A DNA stretch of 64,000 nucleotides from Myxococcales bacterium (GCA_020633555.1 JACKDL010000017.1:1-64000); one strand, 5' to 3'. Counted from the stretch's first letter, positions 45,146 through 54,317 are shown. Program-made: numbers and translations. Notes: generated by a model from the sequence alone, not told the origin.

Positions 45146-46300
45146 ATGCTCCAGTTTGCGTGGCTCCTGGCGGTGGTCGTGGGGGCGGTCGGTCTGGTCG
45201 CCGCACACCTTGCGCTCTGGCGGTGGTTCTTCACCGTCGAGCGGGTACCCGACGAGCGGCACTTCATCACCACCGCCGACGGCTGGCGCCTGGCTCTGGG
45301 GCGCTTTCGGCCCCAAGGCGCAGCGGCCCACGGCACGCCGGTCATCTGTGCGCCCGGGCTGGCCTGCAACAGCCGCCTCTTCGACTTCGCCGATGATCTC
45401 AGCCTGGCCCGAACGCTCGCGTCCGAGGGCTTCGACGTGTGGCTGTTGGACCTGCGGGGCACGGGGGCCAGCGAGCGGGCGGGGCTGCTGGCCGGCCACG
45501 GCTGGGGTTACGGCTTCATGGAGTACGCCACGCAGGACGCGCCCGCGGCCATCGGCCATGTGCGCGCCATCACCGGCCAGGACCAGGTGCTGTGGGTGGG
45601 TCACAGCATGGGCGGGCTCATCGGCTACCACGCCGCCACCCACGCACAGGTGGGCCCGGCCATCGCCGGGGTCGTGGCCCTGGGCAGCCCCGCCGACTTT
45701 GCGGATCACCGCCGGGTGCTGGGGCGCGCCCTCACCTGGATCCTCGACGTGTTCCTGCGGGGCTGGCCGGTGGTCCGGTTGGGCCGCCTAGGCACCCTGG
45801 TCGCCCCGCTGGCCGGCCACGTCCGGGTCTTCCCCGAGCACATCTTCCTCAGCATTCGCAACACGGCACCCGGCGTGCTGCGCCGCTTCCTGGTGGAGGT
45901 GCTCGAGGACGTGCCGCGCCGCCTCCTGGATCAGTTCGCCGACAACATCGTGCGCGAGCTGGGCTTCGACGGCGACCCGGTGCAGCGCACCTACGAACGC
46001 CTGGGGCAGGCCACCGTGCCGCTGCTGAGCGTGGCGGGGAACGCCGATCGGGTGGCGCCCCCCCGGTCGGTGCACGCCGCCGTGGATCTGTTGGGCAGTG
46101 AGGACTGCACCGAGCTGACGGTGGGGGCCGACGACGCCGAGCTGGACTTCGGCCACCTGGACCTGCTGCTGGGGCGCCGGGCGCCGCAGGTGGTCTACCC
46201 GGCGGTGGTGGCCTGGTGCCGGGCTCGCAGCGCGGCCACGGCGTCGGGATCGGCGCCCTCGGCGGCGGCCGCCGACAGCACCTCGGCCACGCCCGGCTGA
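45146..46300 (+). CDS. alpha/beta hydrolase, membrane-anchored
   Basis: 384 aa. An N-terminal membrane helix (FAWLLAVVVGAVGLVAAHLALW) precedes an alpha/beta hydrolase fold: CAPGLACNSRLFDF, the nucleophile elbow GHSMGG (Ser in VGHSMGGLIGYH), a catalytic Asp probably in AGNADRVAPP and a His in FGHLDLLLG. It resembles lipases/esterases of the AB-hydrolase-1 group; the substrate is not known. The start at ATG 45146 has no good ribosome site. The 3' end overlaps the TPR gene on the other strand by 106 bases. Confidence 0.82.
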   Translation: MLQFAWLLAVVVGAVGLVAAHLALWRWFFTVERVPDERHFITTADGWRLALGRFRPQGAAAHGTPVICAPGLACNSRLFDFADDLSLARTLASEGFDVWLLDLRGTGASERAGLLAGHGWGYGFMEYATQDAPAAIGHVRAITGQDQVLWVGHSMGGLIGYHAATHAQVGPAIAGVVALGSPADFADHRRVLGRALTWILDVFLRGWPVVRLGRLGTLVAPLAGHVRVFPEHIFLSIRNTAPGVLRRFLVEVLEDVPRRLLDQFADNIVRELGFDGDPVQRTYERLGQATVPLLSVAGNADRVAPPRSVHAAVDLLGSEDCTELTVGADDAELDFGHLDLLLGRRAPQVVYPAVVAWCRARSAATASGSAPSAAAADSTSATPG

Positions 46301-46935
46301 CCCGAGACCAGCAGCGCCCGGGCCAGATCGAGGCGCAGCGCCCCGCCGGCCGGCTGGCCACCGCGGGCCAACGCGGCGCGGAGCAGGGCGGCGGCCTCGG
46401 CGGCCTGACCGCGGGCCAGCAGCAGGCGCCCCAGCTCGGCCTGTACGCCCGTGACCCCGTGGTGGTGGGTGAGCAGCTCGCGCAAGCGGCCCTCGGCCTC
46501 GGCCTCCAGGCCGGCGGCGCGCTCGGCCCGCGCCAGGCTCAGGCTCAGGCGGGGCTTGTCGGGGGCGGGGGCCGCCTCCAGCGCGGCGGCGAAGTGCTTG
46601 CGCGCGCTGGCGGCGTCGTCCTGGGCCAGCGCCGACAGCCCCTGAATGTCCGCGATGACGTGGCGGCGTCCAAAACGGTTGAGCCACCACTGCCGCTGGG
46701 CCAGGCGGGTGAGCTCGACGAACTGGCCGGCGTGCAGCATGGCCAGCGCCTGGGCGCGGAACCGCGCCTCGGCCTGTGCCGCCAGGCGGGGCCCCAGCAG
46801 GATGAAGGCGACCACCCCCAGCACCACCAGGCCCGCATAGGTGACCACCACCCACTTGTGGTGGCGCAGGAACACCAGGGCCACCACCGACAGGGTGATG
46901 AGCAGCCAACCCCAGCGAATCTCGACCGACTTCAC
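46195..46935 (-). CDS. membrane-anchored TPR-like protein
   Basis: 246 aa. Two N-terminal membrane helices (WGWLLITLSVVALVFL and VVVTYAGLVVLGVVAFILL) are followed by helical repeats of TPR type (HFAAALEAAPAPD, ELGRLLLARGQAAEAAALL). It lies ten bases after the FGE-like lipoprotein gene and is probably cotranscribed with it. Its last 35 codons overlap the hydrolase gene tail-to-tail. Confidence 0.75.
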   Translation of the reverse strand: MKSVEIRWGWLLITLSVVALVFLRHHKWVVVTYAGLVVLGVVAFILLGPRLAAQAEARFRAQALAMLHAGQFVELTRLAQRQWWLNRFGRRHVIADIQGLSALAQDDAASARKHFAAALEAAPAPDKPRLSLSLARAERAAGLEAEAEGRLRELLTHHHGVTGVQAELGRLLLARGQAAEAAALLRAALARGGQPAGGALRLDLARALLVSGQPGVAEVLSAAAAEGADPDAVAALRARHQATTAG

Positions 46936-46945
46936 GGCGCCCCGG

Positions 46946-47800
46946 TCACTCGCCGTCGCGGCAGCAGCGGAAGCCCACGTATTCGCTGGCGAAGCTGGCT
47001 GCGCTCAGGCCCGGCAGGCGGCTCTCGACGTCGCAGACCTGGGCCTCGTCCTGGTGGCGCTGGGCGATCGTCTTCCAGCCCGCGCCGTGGTAGTAGCGCG
47101 CCCGGTTGTCGTTGGCGTCGCGCTCCGACGACCACTCCCACAGGTTGCCGTTGGCGTCGAACACCCCCTCGCCGGCGGTGCATTCGGCGTACTGCCCCGC
47201 CGGCGCCTCGCTGGGATCCTCGGCGTTGGGCCCGGTGTAGGCCTCGCGGAAGTTGCACTTGCCGCCCTCGAACTGCCGGCCGAAGGCGTAGGCCGTGCTG
47301 TCGGGGCCCTGGCAGCTCCGCAGCAGCTCGTCCTTGGTGCAGAGACGCCAGCCGATGGCCTCGCACGAGGCCTTGGCGGTGTCCCACTTCACCGAGTGCC
47401 ACGGGCGGACGCCCGCCTGCGAGCAGGCCTGGGCGTCCACGTCCGGGGCCTGCATGACCCCCACCAGCGTCGAGCCGTCCTCGGGCTGGAAGTGGGCGCA
47501 GGGGAACGCGTCGTCGGCGCTGGCCAGCGGGTGGCTGGCCTCGTAGGCGAAGATGTCGTAGGTACGGCCCCGGGCGGTGGTCAGGGTCACGAACGCGGGC
47601 TCGCCGGCGCACGCATAGCCGCCTGCGGGCGCCGGCTGATCGGACTCGGCGCGCCGGGTGGCGGTGTTGCAGGTGAAGCTCTCGGCCACGGCGCCCATGT
47701 CGGCCACGGGCTCGCTCCCACCGCCGCCGTCGTCGCCCCCGCAGGCGCTCAGCCCCATGGCCAGGGCCGCGGTCCCCAGGATCAACTCACTGCTGCGCAT
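46946..47800 (-). CDS. lipoprotein with formylglycine-generating-enzyme-like (SUMF1) domain
   Basis: 284 aa. Lipobox GLSAC, then a Gly-rich linker. The domain has SUMF1/FGE-sulfatase marks: RTYDIFAYEASHP, GWRLCTKDELLRSC, GNLWEWSSE and a C-terminal YVGFRCCRDG. Most bacterial members of this domain are not true FGEs; they bind proteins or sugars or have other enzyme roles, and no sulfatase gene lies near. ATG 47800 is chosen because the lipobox follows at a normal distance. Confidence 0.85.
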   Translation of the reverse strand: MRSSELILGTAALAMGLSACGGDDGGGGSEPVADMGAVAESFTCNTATRRAESDQPAPAGGYACAGEPAFVTLTTARGRTYDIFAYEASHPLASADDAFPCAHFQPEDGSTLVGVMQAPDVDAQACSQAGVRPWHSVKWDTAKASCEAIGWRLCTKDELLRSCQGPDSTAYAFGRQFEGGKCNFREAYTGPNAEDPSEAPAGQYAECTAGEGVFDANGNLWEWSSERDANDNRARYYHGAGWKTIAQRHQDEAQVCDVESRLPGLSAASFASEYVGFRCCRDGE

Positions 47801-47898
47801 GTCGCTCGCCTCGTCTGCCGGCCGGTGGGTGGTCGAAGGGGCCATGGTGCCAGCGGCCCGGGGTCGACTCCAGTGCTTTGGGGCGGCACCCTGCCTCC

Positions 47899-48675
47899 AT
47901 GGCGATGACCCTCCAGCGCCCGGTGACGTTGAGCGGGCTGGGGCTGCACGGCGGCCGCCCTTGCCGGGCCCGGGTGGCTCCGGCGGCGCCGCGCGCGGGG
48001 CTGCGGCTGAATGGCGTGCCCTTGGCCGAGGCCCCCGTGCTCGACACCCGGCGCGCTACGACGCTGGGCACCCCGGACGGCCCGGTGGCCATGGTGGAGC
48101 ACCTGCTGGGGGCGCTGGTGGGGCTGGGGATCACCGACGCCGAGGTGCACGTGGAGGGGGGCGAGGTGCCCGTCGTCGATGGCAGCGCGGCGCCCTGGGT
48201 GGCCCGGATCGAACCCGTGGTGCACGGGCCCGACGTCGGGTGGGCGCCGCCACACGCCCTGCGGGTGGGCGACGAGACGCGGTGGATCCGGGTGAGCCCG
48301 GCGTCCTCGCTGAGCCTCACGGTGGTGGCCCACCACCCGCCGGCGCCGGCCTGGCGGTGCGCGGTGACGCAGGCCGACTTCGCCACCGCCGTGGCGCCGG
48401 CTCGCACCTACGTGTTCCAGCGGGACGTGGCCGCCCTGCGCGCGGCCGGGCTCGCGCGGGGCGGATCCCTCGACAACGCGCTGGTCTTGGACGACCAGGG
48501 GCGACCCGTGGGTGGGGCCCTGCGCCTGCCCGACGAGCCGGCCCGCCACAAGGCCCTGGACCTGCTGGGCGACCTGGCCACGCTGGGCTTCCCCCTGCGC
48601 GCGCACGTCGAAGCCCACTGCCCGGGACATGGCCTGAACCACGCCTTGGTGGCCGCCCTGCGCGCCCTGGCTTGA
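47899..48675 (+). CDS. lpxC: LpxC-type UDP-3-O-acyl-N-acetylglucosamine deacetylase, compact form
   Basis: 258 aa. LpxC removes the acetyl group in the first committed step of lipid A synthesis. Zinc ligands H68 (MVEHLLGAL), H217 and D221 (RHKALDLLGD) and the catalytic base H244 (CPGHGLNH) keep the spacing of E. coli LpxC from 238 to 265. EVPVVDGSAAPW and ARTYVFQRDV...LARGGSLDNALV are further signatures. It is ~45 residues shorter than usual, mostly in N-terminal loops. ATG 47899 or 47905 are both possible. Lipid A supports a Gram-negative host. Confidence 0.92.
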   Translation: MAMTLQRPVTLSGLGLHGGRPCRARVAPAAPRAGLRLNGVPLAEAPVLDTRRATTLGTPDGPVAMVEHLLGALVGLGITDAEVHVEGGEVPVVDGSAAPWVARIEPVVHGPDVGWAPPHALRVGDETRWIRVSPASSLSLTVVAHHPPAPAWRCAVTQADFATAVAPARTYVFQRDVAALRAAGLARGGSLDNALVLDDQGRPVGGALRLPDEPARHKALDLLGDLATLGFPLRAHVEAHCPGHGLNHALVAALRALA

Positions 48676-48733
48676 TCTCGTGGCAGGGGGGTGCCAAGGA
48701 TCGGCCGTCTTGACCCGCGCCCAGGAGCCCGCC

Positions 48734-49315
48734 ATGCGCGCCCTCACCGTGTTGCTCGTCGTTGCCCTCGCGCCCTCCGGCCTGCTGCTCGGCTGCGCCA
48801 GCCAGCCCACCGGCCCGGTGATGGAGCCGGGCCGCCCCATCGCCAGGCTGAACCTCACCGGCAAGTGGTACAGCCGTGAGTTCGGCGACATGAAGCTGGT
48901 GCAGAACAAGAACGTGGTCACCGGCACCTACGAGGATCCCCGTGGGCCCGATCACAACGGCCGGGTGCGCGGGCGCATCAACGCCGATCTGCTGGAGCTG
49001 GAGTGGATCAAGCCGGGCAACCCGGTGGCCGCCATCATGCCCATGCGCGGCATGGCCAAGCTGCGCATCATGGACGGCGGCTGCGCGCTGGACGGCCTGT
49101 GGGGCTACGACAAGGTCTGGCACAACGGCGGCAACTGGAACGCCACCAAGAGCCAGTTCGCGGTGGGCGGCGAGCACTGTGTGCGCCAGACCGTCGAGGA
49201 GAAGCCGGCCGAGCCTGCCGACGTGCCCATCGACGGCACCACCGAGGAGTCCCTGCGGGAGGGCCCGGCGGTGCCGGCGCCCACCCCGGCCGGGGCTGCC
49301 CCCGGCGATCAGTAG
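48734..49315 (+). CDS. lipoprotein, unknown
   Basis: 193 aa. Clear lipobox LLLGC after a hydrophobic signal. The body is beta-rich (NLTGKWYSREFGDMKLVQ, VTGTYEDPRG), like an extracellular lipocalin-type sheet, and ends in an Ala/Pro tail. The only cysteines after the lipobox are C118 and C145. ATG 48734 has AGGAGC upstream. No family recognised. Confidence 0.75.
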   Translation: MRALTVLLVVALAPSGLLLGCASQPTGPVMEPGRPIARLNLTGKWYSREFGDMKLVQNKNVVTGTYEDPRGPDHNGRVRGRINADLLELEWIKPGNPVAAIMPMRGMAKLRIMDGGCALDGLWGYDKVWHNGGNWNATKSQFAVGGEHCVRQTVEEKPAEPADVPIDGTTEESLREGPAVPAPTPAGAAPGDQ

Positions 49316-49325
49316 GCCCGCGCGC

Positions 49326-50639
49326 TCAGCCCGCCACCATGCGGGTGAAGGCCCGCGCCTTGGCCAGCACCTCGCTCCACTCGTCGGCCGGATCCGAGTC
49401 GGCCACGATGCCGCCCCCGCTCTGGTAGTAGACGGCGTCGGCCGTGGTCCAGGCCGTGCGGATGGGCAGGTTCAGGTCGCCCCCGCCCGCCGCGTCCAGG
49501 TAGCCCACGGCGCCGCAGTAGATGCCGCGCCGCACCGGCTCGAGCCGCTCGATGAGCTCCATGGCCCGCGCCTTGGGCGCGCCGGTGACGCTGCCGCCGG
49601 GGAACAGGGCCCGCAGCAGCGCCGCGTCGCCCACCTCGGGGCGCCGCTGGCCCACCACGTCGCTCACCAGGTGGTGGACGGTGGCGTAGCTCTCCACGGC
49701 CCGCAGCCGGCTGACCCGTACCGTGCCCGTCTGGCACACGCGGCCCAGGTCGTTGCGCTCCAGATCCACGATCATGATGTGCTCGGCGGCGTCCTTGGCG
49801 CTGGCCAGCAGGTCGGCCACGGCCGCGTCGTCGGCGACCGGGTCGTCGCTGCGTGGTCGGGTGCCCTTGATGGGGCGGGTCTCGACGCGCCCGTCCGCGT
49901 CCCAGGCGAGGAACCGCTCCGGGCTCACGCTCAGGATGGCCCGCTCGGCGTCCAGGCGCAGGGCCGCGGCGAAGGGGGCGGGGCTCTGGGCGTGCAGGGC
50001 GGCGAAGAGCGCCACCGGATCCCCAGGGGTCTCGAGGGGCGCCACGAAGCGGGTGCTCAGGTTGACCTGGTAGACCTCGCCGGCGCCGATGTGGGCCAGC
50101 GCCGCCCGCACGGCGGCCTGGTGGGCGGCCGGGCTGCGCTCGGGGCGCACGGCGCCCAGGCGGGGCGGGGCAGGGGGCGGGCCGCCGGCCGCCAGCCGAT
50201 CCGCCAGAGCCTGCGCGGCGGGCGAATCCTGCGCCACGATGCGGCCGCGCCCCGACTGCCGGTCCCAGACATAGGCCGCGCGGTAGCGGGCGGCCCAGGC
50301 GGCGGGCAGGGGGCTGTCGGCCAGGGCCTCGCCGGGCAGACGCTCGACGGTCCGGCCCAGGTCGTAGCTGAGCGCACAGATCACCAGGGGGCGTGGGCCC
50401 GGCACCCCCGCCCAGCCCACACCGCGGGCGGCGGCGGCAAAGGCCTCCAGCGCGGCGAAGGGCGCCCCGGTCGGCTCGGGATGGACCCAGATCGCTTCGG
50501 GATCCAGGCACAGGGCCGCGTACCGCGCGGGCGCCCGGGTGGGCCCGCCCGCGTCGAGCAGCGCCCCCCCCGGGGGCAGCCCGTGGGCGGCGACCCAGGC
50601 ACCGGGGGGGCCCCAGTTGGCCTCCTGGCTCAGCGGCAA
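49326..50639 (-). CDS. pabB: aminodeoxychorismate synthase component I (PabB)
   Basis: 437 aa chorismate-binding enzyme for 4-amino-4-deoxychorismate in folate synthesis. ETRPIKGTRPR carries the PabB-specific PIKGT lysine (TrpE has PIAGT). Other family marks are SVSPERFL, HIMIVDLERNDLG and FPGGSVTGAPK. The TTG at 50639 is preferred because AGGAGG sits nine bases before it; a TTG at 50648 directly abuts that site. No glutaminase (PabA) gene is in the window. It is convergent with the lipoprotein gene. Confidence 0.92.
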   Translation of the reverse strand: MPLSQEANWGPPGAWVAAHGLPPGGALLDAGGPTRAPARYAALCLDPEAIWVHPEPTGAPFAALEAFAAAARGVGWAGVPGPRPLVICALSYDLGRTVERLPGEALADSPLPAAWAARYRAAYVWDRQSGRGRIVAQDSPAAQALADRLAAGGPPPAPPRLGAVRPERSPAAHQAAVRAALAHIGAGEVYQVNLSTRFVAPLETPGDPVALFAALHAQSPAPFAAALRLDAERAILSVSPERFLAWDADGRVETRPIKGTRPRSDDPVADDAAVADLLASAKDAAEHIMIVDLERNDLGRVCQTGTVRVSRLRAVESYATVHHLVSDVVGQRRPEVGDAALLRALFPGGSVTGAPKARAMELIERLEPVRRGIYCGAVGYLDAAGGGDLNLPIRTAWTTADAVYYQSGGGIVADSDPADEWSEVLAKARAFTRMVAG

Positions 50640-50687
50640 CTCGCTCAACCTCCTGAAATCATGGAAAAACGCTCAAATGTGGCAACC

Positions 50688-50716
50688 TTGACCCCAGAGG
50701 GCTGTCCGACTTATCG
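50688..50716 (+). promoter_or_regulatory. candidate promoter for the tldD-like operon
   Basis: TTGACC (50688-50693) and TTATCG (50711-50716), 17 bases apart, 27 bases upstream of the ATG at 50744; GGAGG lies at 50729-50733. Confidence 0.5.
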
Positions 50717-50743
50717 TCCCCCCAACCTGGAGGTCCCACGACC

Positions 50744-52438
50744 ATGCGCGCCGCCATCGCCCTGCTGGGCGCCCTCTGCCTGCCCGCCGTCGCCCTCGCT
50801 GGGCCCGGCGGTGATCCGCGCCAGGCGCTGCTCGCCGCCATGGAGGCGGAACTGGACCGCAGCACGGCCAAGCTCCGTCTGGAGGACCACGAGGCTCCCT
50901 ACTTCATCAGCCACCGGCTCGTCGAGCGCGACGAGGTGGCGGTGGAAGCGCGCTTCGGCGCGCTGCTGTTCGACGCCACCGAGCAGGCCCGGGTGGCTGC
51001 AGTGGACGTGCGGGTGGGCAGCTACCGCTTCGACTCGAGCGAGAAGCCCGAGGACATGCTGCTCTTCGAGCCCATGGACGGCTTCCGCCCCAGCAAGGCC
51101 GTGCCGCTCGACGACGACCCCGAGGCCATCCAGGCCACCCTCTGGCTGCTGACGGACCGTGCCTACAAGAACGCGCTGAGCACCTTCCTGCAGAAGAAGG
51201 CCAAGAAGGTCACCGAGGTCGAGGACAAGCACGTCGACAGCTTCAGCAAGGCGCCCGCGGTGAAGCACGTGGACGATGCGGCGAAGCTCGCGGTCGATCG
51301 GGCGCGCTGGCGCCAGCTCGCCCGCACCCTGTCGGCGCGCTTCCGCGGCCGAGACCTGCTCGACGGCTCGGTGCGCATCAGCGCCGATCACGACCGAACG
51401 TACCTGGTGAACAGCGAGGGCACCCGGCTCATCGCGGAGCGCATCATCTACCAGATCGCCTTCCACGCCGTGGGCCAGGCCCCCGACGGTATGCTGCTGG
51501 AGCAGGGCGCCACCCTCTACGGGCGGCGCTGGGACGAGCTGCCCGACGAAGCGGCGCTGGTGGCCCAGGTGGACGAGGCCATCGCCAACCTCGAAGCCCT
51601 GGCCAAGGCGCCGGTGGCCGATCCCTACACCGGCCCGGCCATCCTCGAGCCCGAGGCCACGGGGGTGTTCTTCCACGAGGCCGTGGGGCACCGGCTGGAG
51701 GGGGAGCGTCAGAACGATGAGAAGGAGGGGCGCACCTTCAAGGGCCAGATCGGGCAGCGGATCCTGCCGGAGTTCCTGACGGTCCGCGACGACCCCACCA
51801 CCCCCCGCTATGCCGATCAGGGGCTGAACGGCTGGTACCGCTTTGACGACGAAGGCGTGGCCGCGCAGAACACCTTCCTGGTGCAGAACGGCGTCCTGAA
51901 GGCCTTCCTCACCAGCCGCACCCCGGTGGAGGGGACGGCCGCCAGCAACGGACACGGCCGCGCGCAGGGCACCCACCGCCCCATGGCCCGCATGGGCAAC
52001 CTCATCGTCGAGGGCGCGAAGGCGGGCACCGTCTCGCGCAAGAAGCTCAAGGCCATGTTGCTCGACGAGGTGCGCAAGCAGGGCAAGCCCTACGGCCTGA
52101 TCGTCCGCGACATCACCGGCGGCAACACCAACACCAGCAGCTACGGCTACCAGGCCTTCAAGGGCATCCCGCGCATGGTGTACCGGGTGGACGCCAAGAC
52201 GGGCACCGAGACCCTGGTGCGTGGGGTCGAGATGGTGGGCACGCCGCTGACGGTGGTGAGCAAGGTGAAGGCGGTGAGCGACGAGATGGGGGTCTTCAAC
52301 GGCTACTGCGGCGCCGAGAGCGGCTACGTGCCCGTGAGCGCTGTGGCGCCGGCCGCCCTCTTCACCGAGATCGAGCTCCAGCGCAGTCAGAAGGACAAGG
52401 AGCGCCCGCCCATCCTGACCCCGCCCTGGCGCCGGTGA
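50744..52438 (+). CDS. exported TldD/PmbA-like metalloprotease
   Basis: 564 aa. A signal peptide (AIALLGALCLPAVALAG) precedes a TldD-type domain. The zinc motif is HEAVGH (H311, E312, H316), followed by RLEGERQ, as in TldD. PTTPRYADQGLNGWYRFDDEG and VLKAFLTSRTP are further family segments. TldD with TldE matures peptides in the cytosol; a signal peptide here implies export to the periplasm, and no TldE is seen in the window. It is followed at once by a PP2C and a PEGA protein. Confidence 0.9.
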   Translation: MRAAIALLGALCLPAVALAGPGGDPRQALLAAMEAELDRSTAKLRLEDHEAPYFISHRLVERDEVAVEARFGALLFDATEQARVAAVDVRVGSYRFDSSEKPEDMLLFEPMDGFRPSKAVPLDDDPEAIQATLWLLTDRAYKNALSTFLQKKAKKVTEVEDKHVDSFSKAPAVKHVDDAAKLAVDRARWRQLARTLSARFRGRDLLDGSVRISADHDRTYLVNSEGTRLIAERIIYQIAFHAVGQAPDGMLLEQGATLYGRRWDELPDEAALVAQVDEAIANLEALAKAPVADPYTGPAILEPEATGVFFHEAVGHRLEGERQNDEKEGRTFKGQIGQRILPEFLTVRDDPTTPRYADQGLNGWYRFDDEGVAAQNTFLVQNGVLKAFLTSRTPVEGTAASNGHGRAQGTHRPMARMGNLIVEGAKAGTVSRKKLKAMLLDEVRKQGKPYGLIVRDITGGNTNTSSYGYQAFKGIPRMVYRVDAKTGTETLVRGVEMVGTPLTVVSKVKAVSDEMGVFNGYCGAESGYVPVSAVAPAALFTEIELQRSQKDKERPPILTPPWRR

Positions 52439-53202
52439 AGGCGCTCCGCTTCGGGGCCGCCACCGACGTCGGTCAGGTGCGCGACCACAACGAGGACGCC
52501 CACGCGGTGATCCCGGAGCGGAGGCTCGCGCTCCTCGCCGATGGCATGGGCGGCCACGAGCGGGGGGACGTGGCCAGCAAGCTCGCGGTGCAGGCCGTGC
52601 GGGACGCCCTGGAGCGGCCCCTGGCGCGCCGCCCCTGGTGGATCCGCTGGCTTCGGCCCATCCCCGACGACCTCACGCGCCTGGCCCGCGCCTTCGAGCA
52701 CGCCAACGACGCGGTGCACAAGGCCGACGACCGCGACGACGTGTTCAGCATGGGCACCACCCTGGTGGGGGTCTGGTTCCGCGAGGGCGACGTGCTGGTG
52801 GCCAACGTGGGCGACAGCCGCGCCTACCGGTGGCGGGCCGGCGAGCTGGTGCAGCTCACCCGCGACCACTCGCTGGTTTCGGACTACCTGGACGCGGGGC
52901 TGCTGACCCCGGCCCAGGTGCCGGATTTTCCCTTCCGAAACATCATCAACCGCGGCATCGGGCTGCGCCCCGCCGTCGAGGTGGACCGCTGGCGGCTGCC
53001 CGCTGAGGCGGACGACCGGATCCTGCTTTGCTCCGATGGCTTGACCGATCTGGTGGATGATAAGACGATTGCTGGTCAGCTGGCTGGGGAGGACTTCCAG
53101 CCGCAGGCCGCCGCCGACGCTCTGGTGGCCCTGGCCAACGAGGCGGGCGGTGTCGACAACATCACCGCCGTGGTGGTCCACGTACTCGCCGAGGAATCAT
53201 GA
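52435..53202 (+). CDS. PP2C-type protein phosphatase (Stp-like)
   Basis: 255 aa. All metal motifs are visible: VGQVRDHNEDAH, LLADGMGGHERGD, SMGTTLVG, VGDSRAYRW, LLCSDGLTDLVDD and GGVDNITAVVV. It removes phosphates from Ser/Thr and likely opposes the kinase-like proteins nearby. GTG 52435 overlaps the tldD-like stop. Cytosolic, no membrane segment. Confidence 0.95.
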   Translation: MKALRFGAATDVGQVRDHNEDAHAVIPERRLALLADGMGGHERGDVASKLAVQAVRDALERPLARRPWWIRWLRPIPDDLTRLARAFEHANDAVHKADDRDDVFSMGTTLVGVWFREGDVLVANVGDSRAYRWRAGELVQLTRDHSLVSDYLDAGLLTPAQVPDFPFRNIINRGIGLRPAVEVDRWRLPAEADDRILLCSDGLTDLVDDKTIAGQLAGEDFQPQAAADALVALANEAGGVDNITAVVVHVLAEES

Positions 53203-54317
53203 CCCCGAGCTCCCTTGCCCGTCTGCTCCTCGTCGGTGCCGCCCTCGCGGCGGTGCCGGCCCTCGCCGACAAGCCCACGGTGGTTCTCCCGCCCATCCCT
53301 GCGGCCAAGGGGGTCACCGCCCCTGTGGCGTCGGGCTTCGACGCGCACCTGCGCAGCGTGCTGGGCAAGCAGGCCAGCGTGGTGGACAAGGCGGCCACGA
53401 CGGCGGCCCTGTCCGCTGCGGGCGCCAGCGACACCTGCGCCACGGACGCCTGTGGCGAGAAGCTGGCCACTGCGGCGAAGGTGCGCTTCGTGCTGAGCGC
53501 GAGCGTGGTCAACAACGACGAGATCTACGAGGTGAAGCTGAGCCTCTACGACCAGGCCCTGCACAAGCGCACCGAGGCCAAGAAGGTGTGTGAGCTGTGC
53601 GCGGTCGAGGAGGTGGACGGCAGCCTCACCAAGGCTTTGGAGGATCTGGAGGCACCGCTGGCGGCGGCCATGCCGCCGAAGGCGCCGCCCAAGCCCGTGG
53701 CGCCGCCCAAGCCCGCGATGGTGAAGATCACCATCACCACGGCCCCGGAAGGCGCCGAGGTCATCCTCGACGAGAAGCCCGTGGGCAAGACGCCCTTCGA
53801 CGGTGAGGTCACGGCGGGCAAGCATGCCCTGGTGATCAAGAAGGAGGGCTTCCGCACCCAGGAGCGCGACATCAACGCGCTGGACAAGCCGGTCACCATC
53901 GCGTCCACCCTGGTGGTGGACCTGAGCGCCGGCCTGAACGACGGCGACGAGCCTGGCGGCGACAGCCTGGCGCCGTCCCCGCCGCCCGTGGCGGCCGTGT
54001 CCGGCAGCAAGCACACGGGCGTGGGCGTCGGTATGGCCATTGGTGGCGCAGTGCTGGCCGGCGTCGGCACCTGGTTGATCATCCTGGACGGCGAGATCAC
54101 CTGCGATGACGGCCGCGGGCGCACCGAGTGCCCCAGCGTCTACAACACCAAGGGCCCGGGCATCGCGGGCCTGGGCGTGGGCGCGGGCCTCATCGGGGCC
54201 AGCGTGGCCACCTTCATCCTCGACGCCATCGCCCCCGAGGGCCCCGCTCCGAAGCCCACGGTCGCACCCACGGCCGGCGCGGACGGGGCGGTGTTCCAGT
54301 TGGGCGGGCGCTTCTAA
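53199..54317 (+). CDS. PEGA-domain envelope protein
   Basis: 372 aa. Signal peptide (ARLLLVGAALAAVPALADK). Residues ~170-235 form a PEGA domain (ITTAPEGAEVILDEKPVGKTPF). Two hydrophobic segments (VGVGMAIGGAVLAGVGTWLII and GIAGLGVGAGLIGASVATFIL) near the end may span or insert into a membrane. PEGA domains are surface modules common in myxobacteria. Starts within the PP2C stop (four-base overlap). Confidence 0.87.
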   Translation: MTPSSLARLLLVGAALAAVPALADKPTVVLPPIPAAKGVTAPVASGFDAHLRSVLGKQASVVDKAATTAALSAAGASDTCATDACGEKLATAAKVRFVLSASVVNNDEIYEVKLSLYDQALHKRTEAKKVCELCAVEEVDGSLTKALEDLEAPLAAAMPPKAPPKPVAPPKPAMVKITITTAPEGAEVILDEKPVGKTPFDGEVTAGKHALVIKKEGFRTQERDINALDKPVTIASTLVVDLSAGLNDGDEPGGDSLAPSPPPVAAVSGSKHTGVGVGMAIGGAVLAGVGTWLIILDGEITCDDGRGRTECPSVYNTKGPGIAGLGVGAGLIGASVATFILDAIAPEGPAPKPTVAPTAGADGAVFQLGGRF

